NCBI GenBank assembly: GCA_013398055.1
Contig: VZRS01012063.1
Coordinates: forward strand, 29,173 to 93,172
Direction of reading: 5' to 3'
Length of the DNA stretch: 64,000 bases
DNA from: Ifrita kowaldi
Lineage: Eukaryota; Chordata; Aves; Passeriformes; Cinclosomatidae
Shown here: positions 15,158-24,762 of the stretch, in pieces
Position numbering within the stretch: the first letter of the stretch is position 1
Layout: each line of letters starts with the position of its first letter
Made by a program: the position numbers and the translations under genes
The notes under the pieces: generated by a model
Told to the model about the DNA's origin: nothing
The model's database searches: none
The model's input: the letters and a program-made list of their open reading frames with translations, nothing else

Positions 15158-15300
15158 CACAGAATCACAGAATCACCAGGTTGGAAAAGACTTCTAAGAT
15201 CATCGAGTCCAAGCCATGCCCTAACACCTCGACTAAATCATGGCACCGAGTGCCACATCCCATCTTTTTTTAGACGCTTCCAGGGATGGTGATTCCACCA
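15158..15300 (-). mobile_element. CR1 LINE 3'-end fragment
   Basis: The sequence begins with the repeated CACAGAATCA motif and continues with the GGTTGGAAAAGAC and ATCATCGAGTCCAA segments typical of the reverse complement of avian CR1 3' ends. It continues into the CR1 segment that reads CCAGGGATGGTGATTCCACC. It stops exactly at the N at 15301, so its inner end is lost in an assembly gap and not truncated naturally. Confidence 0.85.
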
Positions 15301-15301
15301 N
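15301..15301. other. Assembly gap (single N)
   Basis: One ambiguous base separates a CR1 fragment from a GC-rich CpG island. The abrupt change in composition and the interrupted repeat suggest that a gap of unknown length was reduced to one N. Part of the SGO1 promoter may be missing here. Confidence 0.8.
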
Positions 15302-15790
15302 CCGCTCCTGCGCTTCCCCGGGCGCGGCTGGAGCGGGACCCCAGCGCGGAGCGGGGCACAGCCGGGCCGCCGGGAGACAAGGAGCCGGACGTGCGGAGAG
15401 CGGAAGGAACGAGCTGCGGGAACAGGAAAACTCCGGGCCGCTGCTGTCGCTGCGCCCGCAGTTCCTTGCGGGCCCCTCCCGCCTCCACCGGGGGCTCGGG
15501 CGGCCGCGGCCGATCTGTGGGAGGTGCCTGGCTCTGCACTCGCCCTTCCGAGGAGGTACGGGCGGTCGGTGTGGGGTGCTAGGACGCTGTGCCTGCAGAG
15601 TTAGAGGAGCAAGGGGCCGGCTGCCGGTGCCTCGGGAGACCCCAGCCCAGCCCTTGGCCCCGGCGCCGGTGCTTTAAGCCCTCCCCGGGCCTGCCGCGGG
15701 CACCGAGCGCTCTGCGGTTCAGACAAGGCGCGGTCGGGACAGCGGCCACGCTGCAGCAGCTGCGGTGAGAAGGGCCATAGCTGCGTGTCT
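15302..15790 (+). promoter_or_regulatory. SGO1: CpG island / SGO1 promoter and 5' UTR exon
   Basis: This segment is strongly GC-rich and full of CpG, in contrast with its AT-rich surroundings, and it ends about 150 bases before the SGO1 start exon. It is the natural place for the promoter and non-coding first exon. Two donor-like sites are visible: GAG|GTACGG with the intron starting at 15557, and GCG|GTGAGA with the intron starting at 15765. Either could join the acceptor at 15939-15940. Long open frames on both strands here are an effect of GC content and are not supported as genes. Confidence 0.65.
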
Positions 15791-15947
15791 TGTCCTGGCT
15801 GCGGGTCTCTGCCCTCTGTGTATCTCCGCTTAAAACTGCCACGAGCTTTACTCGTGCGTCCCCGTGCTTTTTCTTCTGGCGTTGGAGGAGCGTGGTGCAA
15901 CCCCAGCTTCATGGATTCTTCACCTTTTCTACTTTTAAAGGTAGAAG

Positions 15948-16083
15948 ATGGCAGAATACTCGAGGAAGTCCTTCAAAGACAGTCTGAGTGACATCAAACA
16001 ACGTATGAGAGAGAAAAGAACTCAGAAATGGTCAAGGCTGGGTAAAACTACCCAGTTCTCCACCGTAAAGGCCAAAAGAGCAA
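15948..16083 (+). CDS. SGO1: SGO1 coding exon 1
   Basis: It holds the start codon and residues 1-45 plus one base. The acceptor AG is at 15939-15940, 7 bases before the ATG. The donor is A|GTAAGA. It encodes the conserved KSFKDSLSDIKQRMREKR segment at the start of the family. Confidence 0.93.
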
Positions 16084-19000
16084 GTAAGATGCTTAAATGT
16101 CTTAGGATTTATAATTTGTTTGTTTTGTTTTGAAACCCAGTTGAAACACTCAGTATTCTGTTGCAGCCAACAACTCCAGCAAAATGAAGATCATTCAAGC
16201 AAACAACAGAGATCTGGCTCTGTCCTTGCAAGAACAAAAGCTCAAACTGAGGGAAGCTGAGGCTACCATTCTTCAACTAAGGAAAGATTATCACATTTTG
16301 AAGACTCAGATGTTTGACTTGCAAAGAAATCATAGGTTCCAGCAAGAACAAGGACTTGTGGAGGTATTTTTAATAATGACTTTATGAGCTGGTGAAGCTG
16401 AACATCAGAACCTGTACCAATCCACTGATAGATATCTTTATGATCTTAAATGTTTCATAAAACATTAACTCGGCACGTACAACTGGGTTTTTTTCACATA
16501 ACTTGGTATGCTGGTTTGTTACCATGACACCTGGTAATGACCTTTTTTTTGTTTTTCTCATTACTCTTTCTTATTTACTTAAAATAAGAAAGAGTAAACC
16601 TAAAATCTTAATTTAAAAAACATTAAAATCTTATCTTCTGTGAATTTTATAGGGGTTTTATCACAGATGAAGGCACCTGACAGAGGTTTCTTCAGATTTT
16701 AGTTATCTCATAATGCTGATAAGTTTGTAGTTGGTACTAGAGCATGATAGTAACAGTCTTCGTGTCCTTCCTTTGTCCATTAGAATCGACTGTCAGCCTT
16801 GAATGAGATAATTTCCAAAGTCTCTCAGAATTTACTGGACTCAGTCACTCTCCTTGGCCCGGCAAAGAATCTGTGTTCCATAGACATGGTAGGTACCTTT
16901 TCCTCTTGAGGAGCAGGACTGCTGTTACTGATTGCCCTCACTCCTTCCACCATAGATGCACACAGATTTTTAGATCTGAGCCTTAATTCAGAGGATGGAC
17001 TACTCCCTCAGTTCCCAGTATGCCATGGGGTGCACACTGTGGGGGTGTGTCAGTAGGCTAAAAGTGGGACTGAGGCTCTCCTAGGAGATGGTTGGGGCAC
17101 CCTGATTTTCTGGGGTTTGTGCACAGTTCCTTCCCCTGTCCACTTGCTCTAGGATTGGGCTGGTGATGAATGTGCTGATGTGCAGAGGCTGAGAACGTGG
17201 CTGGCTAACAGCCACAGCACTTCGTGCTAGCCAGACAGATAGAAAGTCAAGGGCCTCTTTGGTCCTTCCTTGGGTAACTTGGCTGTTGTTTAAAATTTGT
17301 TGATGGTGCAAGCTTGTTTCAGCCATTTAATCACAGTAAGATTTATTTTTTTGACAGAATCAAAGAGTGCTTTCTTCAGGTCCTGGAAACAGTTGCAGTG
17401 TCACAGGACCAATACATTCAATGTAAGTATTGTTGATTAATTCCTGTTTATGTTTGGAAATTCTGTTACCGGAAGTTTAATTTTCTGACTGGAAAAAGGG
17501 AAGAAACCCAATGTAATGAAACTGTTCCTTGTCATAAGTTTTGTTGTTATTCAGTAAATACTACCTTTGGTATTTTCTCTAGAGAACCTCTAAAGTGTGT
17601 TCTTGAAGATAATCCTGTACTTCCAAGTGGGATGGAAGCTGGTGGTGACAGACATTCTTTGTCAAAGATCTGTGTGGAATCTGACAGTGACATTTCCTTT
17701 ACCAAAATAATTCCAAGCGAAGGTAACTAAATCAAAGTATCAGACATTGCTCTATTTTGAATTAGGAAAAAATTGTGTGAATAGAAGTTTAAAAAATTGC
17801 TGCTTTTGAAGGAACTGACAAGTAATTTTCTGCTTATTGTCATAAAGGGGAAATACTAATGCTGTCAACTGGTAAATTGTTTGAATGAAGATGCCCAGCA
17901 AAATGGGGAGGAATGTGAAGCTGCTTTATCTTCTCTATACCTGCAGTCCAAACTGATCAACCAAGTAAAATTACCTTTAGACAGGCATTAGCATTTTATG
18001 AAATCATTTAAACTTGTTAACAAAGCAAAATACCCAGGAAAATAAATGACCTGTAAACAACCTTTCCAAAAGGAACAGTTTATAGGAAAATACTAATGTT
18101 ATATACCTAACTGCTTTCTGCCTGGAGCCTGTATTAAACAGAGCTTATCTCAGTTGCCAAATCCTAGTTTATAAACATCTGGAGAAAACCCAAAGAATAG
18201 TCCGAATTTTTGACAGGTTCAGAATTTTTGCACAAAACCTTAACATGGTGTTTTTGTTTGGCTTTAATATGACATTTTCTCTTCAATTACAAGGACAGCC
18301 ATCTGATTTTCATCTGAACAACACAGAGTCGGAGCTGGAAAATGTATCTTCAAGTGTAAAGTTTGGATTTGGTAGAGCACTACCAAAAAGTGTGTCCACC
18401 AGACGTCACTTTTCAAAGATGAGGAACCTTGATGTAATTTGTCCTGGTGTCTTGGACCATTTAGAAGCACCTGATTCAGTAAAAGAACTTTCTGAACAGA
18501 ATGAAATTAGGCTTGAGGAAAGTCTAGAGGAGTGTGCTACAGAAAATATAAATGCTATTTCTGACTTGAATGAAAGCAAGGTCGATTCAGGGCTGGTGTT
18601 GAGCCAGAAAAGTTCTGGAACTACACAGTTCAAATTAAAACGTAATTCTGATCTTAAACAACCGGAGTGTAAAAGCAGAGAAAATCCTCAAAGAAAAGAA
18701 AAGCGCCAGAAAGGAAAACAGCAATGGCCACTTGCTTCCCAACAAAGACCAGGAAAACAAGGTAAAGAGGCTTCTAAAGAAAAGCTGAATTTCTTGGGTG
18801 GCATCAGTGATGCTTATGACTTTCATTTGGAAGAGAGTGTCCATCTTACACCCTTTCGACAAAACAAGGTGAACGGCAGTGATACCGAAGTGGAGGACGA
18901 AGAAGACTCAGCTGAAACCAATACCACTGAGTCAAGCAGTACTGCAGAGGACTCGGATGACAGCCTCTATGAGCCTTACAAGAAGAAAAGGCAAAGTTCA

Positions 19001-19867
19001 GTGGACGAGAACCCTACATCACCAATCCATGCAAGGCCAAGGTCTAAAAGATGTTTGGCACAGCGTGAGCAGAAACTCTGTCATGAACAAGAGACTGAAA
19101 ACAACAAATCAAGTGATAAGTCTATTAGTAAGTGCAGAAAGTGTTCTGTAATTAGTTTTGTTTTCTTGAAAGATAACATTTGTTTAAGAGGTTTAGGCCT
19201 TTTTATTTTAGGGGTTCTTTTAAAGGCCACTAGAAGTAATGTTTTAAGAAGGGTTAGATTTTCTCTTAAGCTCGCTTACCTGAATGACCTGACCTGTGCC
19301 TAATTTCTTCACAGGGCAGCCTTCTGAGCCATCTCGTGGGCATCTCTGTGATGTTACCAATACAGCTGCAGTGCTCCCCAGCACTGGGGATGCAGCAGTT
19401 GTCCCTGAAGGTGAAGAACCTCCGTCTCCAAAACGCAAGCGGCGAAGCTGTACTGTTACTGTGAACTACAAAGAACCAAGTATTGTAGGGTAGGTGTCTT
19501 TACTTTCCAGTTTGATACAAAGTTCATTATATTCCATCCAATAGAGGATTTGAGAGGCTTATTTCGATCTTGAAAACAAGACCTTACCAAAAGAGCTCAT
19601 TTAAAGAAGTCTTGAGTTAGTAATACAGCCTAGTTTATGTGGAATGGAACTTACTAGCTAAAGTTATTGTTTTAAGTGATGTAGGGAACAGAACTCAGTT
19701 TTGCCCTTTTTTTTAATCCAAACAGGAAACTCAGGAGAGGAGATCCATTTACAGATACAAGCTTTCTGTGTTCTCCAATTTTCAAGCTGAAAAAAGATGC
19801 TAAACGACGTTCTCTTAAGAAAGGTTCTACAAAAAAATACAATGAGAAATTGGTTACTTGTCTTTGA
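15948..19867 (+). CDS. SGO1: Shugoshin 1 (eight coding exons, 597 aa)
   Basis: SGO1 protects centromeric cohesin from removal in mitosis by recruiting PP2A and competing with WAPL. Joining 15948-16083, 16167-16363, 16784-16888, 17358-17422, 17583-17722, 18294-19127, 19315-19489 and 19726-19867 gives 1794 bases in one frame ending in TGA, with GT/AG at every junction. The start has a good context (GAAGATGG) and the family N-terminus with KSFKDSLSDIKQRM. Visible landmarks: N-terminal coiled coil about 46-130 with the Asn pair N58/N59 matching human N60/N61, needed for PP2A binding; cohesin-binding YDF at 389-391 and the HLTPF threonine T400 matching human T346; acidic Ser/Asp-rich stretch about 413-438; basic SGO motif (KRKRRSC...NYKEP) from residue 532 for histone H2A-phosphate binding. 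The HP1-box segment of human SGO1 is not evident. Neighbour KAT2B is convergent. Identification is from recalled family sequence and is very secure. Confidence 0.95.
16167..16363 (+). CDS. SGO1: SGO1 coding exon 2 (coiled coil, PP2A-binding)
   Basis: Acceptor TTGCAG precedes 16167 and donor GAG|GTATTT follows 16363. It encodes residues 46-111, a heptad-rich helix containing QANNRDLALSL and EATILQLRKD. These align with the human dimeric coiled coil that docks PP2A-B56. Confidence 0.93.
16561..16597. repeat. Perfect 16-bp inverted repeat in SGO1 intron
   Basis: TTACTCTTTCTTATTT at 16561-16576 is followed by a 5-base loop and its exact reverse complement at 16582-16597. It lies in the intron between SGO1 coding exons 2 and 3 (16364-16783), which otherwise shows nothing of note. 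Confidence 0.9.
16784..16888 (+). CDS. SGO1: SGO1 coding exon 3
   Basis: It encodes 35 codons (residues 112-146) starting NRLSALNEIISKV, continuing the helical N-terminal region. The acceptor is CATTAG and the donor ATG|GTAGGT. Confidence 0.92.
17358..17422 (+). CDS. SGO1: SGO1 coding exon 4
   Basis: This is a small 65-base exon with acceptor TTGACAG and donor AT|GTAAGT. It encodes a Ser/Gly-rich linker (residues 147-167 plus two bases) and keeps the frame between the flanking exons. It is less conserved than its neighbours, so its assignment rests on splice sites and phase. Confidence 0.82.
17583..17722 (+). CDS. SGO1: SGO1 coding exon 5
   Basis: Acceptor TCTCTAG and donor AAG|GTAACT bound an open 140-base segment ending in an ESDSDISFTKIIPSE stretch. 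The phase joins exactly to the exon at 18294. It belongs to the low-complexity middle region of the protein. Confidence 0.85.
18294..19127 (+). CDS. SGO1: SGO1 coding exon 6 (large central exon, cohesin-binding)
   Basis: This 834-base exon encodes residues 215-492 and corresponds to the long central exon that some human isoforms skip. It contains a basic Lys-rich run, the segment DAYDFHLEESVHLTPFRQ that aligns with the human SA2-RAD21 (cohesin) binding site, and an acidic patch. The acceptor is TTACAAG and the donor A|GTAAGT. The open frame runs on into both introns, so the splice sites, not the frame, set its limits. Confidence 0.95.
19315..19489 (+). CDS. SGO1: SGO1 coding exon 7 (SGO motif)
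   Basis: Acceptor TTCACAG precedes 19315. The donor is GTAGG|GTAGGT. It encodes the C-terminal basic SGO motif KRKRRSCTVTVNYKEP, which contacts phosphorylated H2A at centromeres. The stretch before it (DVTNTAAVLPSTG) takes the place of the human segment carrying the HP1-binding PxVxI box. Confidence 0.94.
19726..19867 (+). CDS. SGO1: SGO1 last coding exon and stop
   Basis: Acceptor AAACAG precedes 19726. It encodes the conserved KLRRGDPFTD and SPIFKLKKD segments, then a basic tail ending in TGA at 19865-19867. Confidence 0.94.
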
Positions 19868-20270
19868 GATTTTCAGCAAAACCATGCTTGTACCACGAAG
19901 AAAGTAATTTTCTGGATGGAATATTTTGTTGCACAATATGTTATATAAATATGTAAATAGCTGTGTATCTCGTATTAAGGATATCAGATGAAGGGGGCCT
20001 GGATTTTTTTCTAGTGACTTGTTTTTAACGATATGGATTGATAACTTTTATAACTAAAGTGATTCAAGCTTCTTTTGAATGGATCTGGCAGTATATGAGA
20101 AATCTGTGATGGAGAAGATGGTGAATGTCATTTTATGGGTGAACTTTAGGCACTTAAGATGTTTTGGGCGGGAAGTATTTTTAATACAGATCTGTGTTTG
20201 TACAGATCTTGTTTATGTGATGGTTGTAGTTTCATGTTGAATCTTATAATAAACATCTTAGTGTTTGGAA
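19868..20270 (+). other. SGO1: SGO1 3' UTR
   Basis: This is non-coding sequence after the stop codon, leading to the only clear AATAAA on this strand in the region. The 3' end is inferred from that signal. Confidence 0.7.
20248..20253 (+). terminator. SGO1: SGO1 polyadenylation signal AATAAA
   Basis: A canonical hexamer lies 380 bases after the stop codon and is followed within 30 bases by GT-rich sequence (GTGTTTGG, GAGTGGGTTGGTG). That is the usual arrangement for cleavage and polyadenylation. Confidence 0.75.
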
Positions 20271-22100
20271 ACAGCTCTGAGTGGGTTGGTGTTCCTGTGG
20301 CAGTTTCCATAGTTACTCCAAGGGCACTAATGGCAGTAGTGGGCATTACAGAGGCCTGTGTACTCTGTCCCCATCTTAAGCACTATTCAGAAGCAGTTTA
20401 CCAGCTGTGATTTGATTCTGTAGCTGCAGCTCTCAAAAGTAGCGGTTTAGACTTAGTCGGTCCTGCACTGGGTGCAAGTTAGAATCAACCAGCCAGAAAC
20501 AAAGCAAATTTCTTGTGAAGGTTGGTGAGGAAGGCTCCACTTTGGTGGAATGTAAACTACTAGTCCCAACTGTTGCAGGAGATTCATAATAGTTTATAGT
20601 AATTTTGTCCCCACTTTTCCCAGCGCCTTTCCCAGAGGAAGGGCTGCCACATTGGAGCTTGTGCTATTTGGTGTTGCTCCAAGCTGCATATGAGAACAAC
20701 AGTGTTATCAGCTGTCCACCACTCTAACTACTTTTACTTTGCTTGAGACACACTTAAGTATTAAAAGGTATGTGAATACCCAAATGAAAGCTACATTCCG
20801 AATAACTAATGGAAAAGTACAAAAACTACACGCTCTTCGTTTGTTTTGCAAGACTGCCTGTCCCACTTCAACAGGTGCAAGATCCCTCCCTTTCTGTAAT
20901 AAAAATGTTAATTACTATTTTACTTGTAACTTCTTGCATGACTCTTAACAGTAACACTAGCTGCAGCTACTGAGTGTTTGAAAATAGTTGTTCACAATGC
21001 AGCCTTCAGATGTTTGAACAGAAACTTAACTTTACCTTTGTATCCTAAAATTCTAGCCACAAGTCCTCACCATCTCAGTCTGGAATTCTAGTACTAGAGG
21101 AACTTAAGCAGAGTGGTTGAGTTGGTTAGAGCCTGGTGCTAATAATGCCAAGCTTGTGGGTTCAATCCCTGTATGGGCCATTCACTCAAGAGGTGCACTT
21201 AACGATCCTTGAGGGTATTCTGTGAACCCCAGGGGCTTTCATGAAGCAAGTCCACAACAGCTGTTTTATCAGGGACAGAAAAAGAACACGGTGATTGCAA
21301 AGCAGCCCATGGCAGGTGTGGATTGAGCAAACTTAAAGAATTGAAGTGATGGAACTGTGTAAGGAAGAATTCACTCCTTCCTGATCTCAAATGCTTTCTC
21401 TAGAAGTGTTCAGTAAAACAGCTCTTGGCCTCTGTTGCTACCCTTTGAACAGAACACTTTCACAGGACCAAATTTGAGTGGATGGGGGGAAAAAAATCTC
21501 TTCCTACTCTACAATTATCTGTCTCATATTGGACAGGTGCAGGCTGTTTATATGACCATAATAAGTGACCATCTCAGTACCATTATGGTGATGGTACAAG
21601 CTCAACCCAGAGCAGTGTGCTGCTACATATATCGGGTATTGTGAGTAAAGGACTCTTGAAGGCAAATACCAGCAAATAGCATAAGCATGCTTTGACGTGG
21701 AAAGAATCAAAACTTTGGAACAGCTAAGTCAAGGAACTGTTGGAAGTGTTGAGGAGGTGGGAGTAACAGCACTGTATCTCAGTTACCATAAAGCTGGGAA
21801 TGCTGCTTGGACTGGTCACAGCTCAGCCCATCGTGATCCTGGTAAACTTGGAGGCCATTTCACATATTTTCTATCCTACCTGGAAGAGGCACTGACAGCA
21901 CTGCTGTGGCTTCACTGTGCTTGGTTGTGAAATTGCTTCAGTATGTATGTTTGTATCACAAGTACTAAGTAATGAAAAAAAGAGACCAAAATAAGTAGGG
22001 TTTTGTACATATATAATTTAAAACTATTCTGTACCAGTACAATATATTAATTTGACAAATGTAAAGTTCATCAGCTGTTAAAGCATTTGCAAAAACCACA
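20270..22100. other. SGO1-KAT2B intergenic spacer, first copy
   Basis: No gene is supported. The spacer holds a tRNA-derived SINE (21105-21226) and short chance open frames. From 20761 onward the whole stretch recurs at 23403, so frames found here appear twice. Confidence 0.65.
21105..21226 (+). mobile_element. tRNA-Ile-derived SINE with CR1-like tail
   Basis: The segment GTTGGTTAGAGCCTGGTGCTAATAATGCC and the B-box-like GGTTCAATCCC followed by GGGCCA match the body of tRNA-Ile with an AAT anticodon. The 5' acceptor arm is degraded. After the tRNA part comes ATTCACTCAAGAGG, then a CGATCCTTGAGGG and TATTCTGTGA tail resembling the CR1 3' end. This head-plus-tail design is that of TguSINE1 of songbirds. 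Substitutions show it is not a working tRNA gene. Confidence 0.75.
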
Positions 22101-22114
22101 TATCCTACCATAAC

Positions 22115-22120
22115 TTTATT
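22115..22120 (-). terminator. KAT2B: Candidate KAT2B polyadenylation signal (copy 1)
   Basis: TTTATT on the plus strand is AATAAA on the minus strand, followed downstream by a GT-rich run (ATATGTGGTTTTTG on the minus strand). If the duplicated block is collapsed, it lies about 1.7 kb after the KAT2B stop, a plausible 3' UTR length for this gene. A proximal ATTAAA at 25869-25874 is a weaker alternative. Confidence 0.5.
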
Positions 22121-22738
22121 GCACAGTATCTATGAAAATATTAATTCTTAAATTAGAAAACACGTTTCAATATAGAAGAGACAATCTGATTGAAAGACGA
22201 TAAGAAAATCTACTCTGAAAAAAACAAAAATTCACAGGTTACCAAGCTTAACAGGTGCATCTGTAGGCCCAATCTACAAAACAGGTTTACAGCATCCTGT
22301 TCTGGCTATTAAAGTACTCACTGTACCTTTGTTATAGATCCCAATGTAGGTCAGACTAAATTCATACAAAACACGATGGCAAGTCCAGCATTAACATTTT
22401 GAATACCTTGGGTAGCACATTTACTACTTCTAGATAGTTCCTGACATCTCCTTGCTGAATTGATCTGTGATCTAACATTGCACAGGCATTTTGCAGGAAT
22501 AGATTCTTTGACTCAGCACAGGATTGGTTTTCTCAGTCTCATAACTTGAATTTTACCAGTGTAACGTCTGTAAATATAAAACACCAAGAATGAAAGTTTA
22601 ATCTGTTTTTCACAGAAGCAGTTATAATTTACAGTTACAAAGTCTAATTAGAAAAGGTCAAGGGACAGCTTTTTTGGCCTGTACTGATCTCCATTAAGGA
22701 TTTAGGTGTACCTCTTAAATGTAGTGTAAGCAGCAAAA

Positions 22739-22772
22739 TTTATATATATTATATATATATATATATATATAT
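22739..22772. repeat. (TA)n microsatellite
   Basis: This is an almost pure alternating TA run. The second copy of the block (25381-25407) ends inside the same run at an N, so the tract marks an assembly break. Confidence 0.9.
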
Positions 22773-23162
22773 GAGTGTGTGTTCTTTTTGAAGATATACT
22801 AAGAGCTGTAAAATGTTAATATGTTCCTGGGTCTAAATAATCACAGTTAATAAGCATTTACAATAAAGCTTGGTAGAAAATCCAGTTTACCACAGAGCCA
22901 AGTATCTAAGCTCGAAGCTGTCCTATGTTGTCTTCTTTTGTGTACAACAGTCTTATTTCTGCTGAACAATCTAAAGAATTTAGCAGTGAAGAGTAGTAAG
23001 TAGAGTGGATCATGAAGTGCATTAAAACCTTTACTAAGCCAATTAAAATTGTTGAGTAGATGCGAAGTAGTCTCTAAAGTTATTTTAGGTACTTATGTCC
23101 TGCATAAGCCAAGTCACTATGACATTACGCATCTAGCCAGGTTTTTTTCTTTTTTTTCTTTT

Positions 23163-23401
23163 TTTTTTAAAGAGTGGTTATGAGATTACAATTTGCAGGT
23201 AAAATATTTATCAAAACAGAAAATGAATAGAAAAACTTGCATCTATCAACGATTACAGGCAGCCCTTTTTCAGAACTGACTGCTCTTCTCTCACAGCTTC
23301 TCAACCAGCTGTTTCTTTTAAAAAATAGTATCTTATAAAAAGATTCTACAAAGAAACAAGTGTTTCAGAACCCCCCCATACCTGTTGTTTTCCCTTACGG
23401 T
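23163..23401. repeat. Contig-overlap segment, copy 1
   Basis: These 239 bases recur, with no difference that I can see, at 25409-25647 (offset 2246). Copy 1 ends at the N at 23402 and copy 2 begins right after the N at 25408. That is what an unmerged end overlap between two contigs looks like. Copy 1 begins inside a long T-rich run. Confidence 0.93.
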
Positions 23402-23402
23402 N
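23402..23402. other. Assembly gap (single N)
   Basis: The N lies between the end of one contig-like block and the start of the second copy of 20761-22765. The sequence before it reappears and continues normally after 25647, so this is a join artefact. Confidence 0.85.
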
Positions 23403-23746
23403 TTAAAAGGTATGTGAATACCCAAATGAAAGCTACATTCCGAATAACTAATGGAAAAGTACAAAAACTACACGCTCTTCGTTTGTTTTGCAAGACTGCC
23501 TGTCCCACTTCAACAGGTGCAAGATCCCTCCCTTTCTGTAATAAAAATGTTAATTACTATTTTACTTGTAACTTCTTGCATGACTCTTAACAGTAACACT
23601 AGCTGCAGCTACTGAGTGTTTGAAAATAGTTGTTCACAATGCAGCCTTCAGATGTTTGAACAGAAACTTAACTTTACCTTTGTATCCTAAAATTCTAGCC
23701 ACAAGTCCTCACCATCTCAGTCTGGAATTCTAGTACTAGAGGAACT

Positions 23747-23868
23747 TAAGCAGAGTGGTTGAGTTGGTTAGAGCCTGGTGCTAATAATGCCAAGCTTGTG
23801 GGTTCAATCCCTGTATGGGCCATTCACTCAAGAGGTGCACTTAACGATCCTTGAGGGTATTCTGTGAA
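23747..23868 (+). mobile_element. tRNA-Ile-derived SINE, second assembled copy
   Basis: It is the counterpart of 21105-21226 at the constant offset of 2642 bases, with the same substitutions. It is therefore part of the block duplication and not an independent insertion. Confidence 0.75.
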
Positions 23869-24756
23869 CCCCAGGGGCTTTCATGAAGCAAGTCCACAAC
23901 AGCTGTTTTATCAGGGACAGAAAAAGAACACGGTGATTGCAAAGCAGCCCATGGCAGGTGTGGATTGAGCAAACTTAAAGAATTGAAGTGATGGAACTGT
24001 GTAAGGAAGAATTCACTCCTTCCTGATCTCAAATGCTTTCTCTAGAAGTGTTCAGTAAAACAGCTCTTGGCCTCTGTTGCTACCCTTTGAACAGAACACT
24101 TTCACAGGACCAAATTTGAGTGGATGGGGGGAAAAAAATCTCTTCCTACTCTACAATTATCTGTCTCATATTGGACAGGTGCAGGCTGTTTATATGACCA
24201 TAATAAGTGACCATCTCAGTACCATTATGGTGATGGTACAAGCTCAACCCAGAGCAGTGTGCTGCTACATATATCGGGTATTGTGAGTAAAGGACTCTTG
24301 AAGGCAAATACCAGCAAATAGCATAAGCATGCTTTGACGTGGAAAGAATCAAAACTTTGGAACAGCTAAGTCAAGGAACTGTTGGAAGTGTTGAGGAGGT
24401 GGGAGTAACAGCACTGTATCTCAGTTACCATAAAGCTGGGAATGCTGCTTGGACTGGTCACAGCTCAGCCCATCGTGATCCTGGTGAACTTGGAGGCCAT
24501 TTCACATATTTTCTATCCTACCTGGAAGAGGCACTGACAGCACTGCTGTGGCTTCACTGTGCTTGGTTGTGAAATTGCTTCAGTATGTATGTTTGTATCA
24601 CAAGTACTAAGTAATGAAAAAAAGAGACCAAAATAAGTAGGGTTTTGTACATATATAATTTAAAACTATTCTGTACCAGTACAATATATTAATTTGACAA
24701 ATGTAAAGTTCATCAGCTGTTAAAGCATTTGCAAAAACCACATATCCTACCATAAC

Positions 24757-24762
24757 TTTATT
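24757..24762 (-). terminator. KAT2B: Candidate KAT2B polyadenylation signal (copy 2)
   Basis: This is the second assembled copy of the AATAAA at 22115-22120 (minus strand). Only one is likely to exist per haplotype. Confidence 0.45.

Larger units (their letters stand above)
20761..22765. repeat. Duplicated block, copy 1
   Basis: This block of about 2 kb recurs at 23403-25407 with a constant offset of 2642 bases. Reading both, I find two substitutions: 21844 A versus 24486 G, and 22740 T versus 25382 A. Copy 1 continues past a (TA)n tract into unique sequence, while copy 2 stops in that tract at an N. This looks like an allelic haplotig placed in series and not a true tandem duplication. Confidence 0.95.

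Noticed and set aside
15240..15912. Several overlapping open frames of 65-145 codons on both strands
   Set aside because: They lie in a CpG island where stop codons are rare, one crosses an N, and none resembles a protein. They are explained by composition.
18245..18293. Upstream ATG in the SGO1 intron as an alternative start of the large exon
   Set aside because: The codons before 18294 are intronic pyrimidine-rich sequence leading into a good acceptor. The phase and protein alignment support splicing from the exon ending at 17722.
21112..21185. Functional tRNA-Ile gene
   Set aside because: The acceptor and D-arm 5' side are degraded, several conserved bases are changed, and a CR1-like tail follows. 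It is a SINE.
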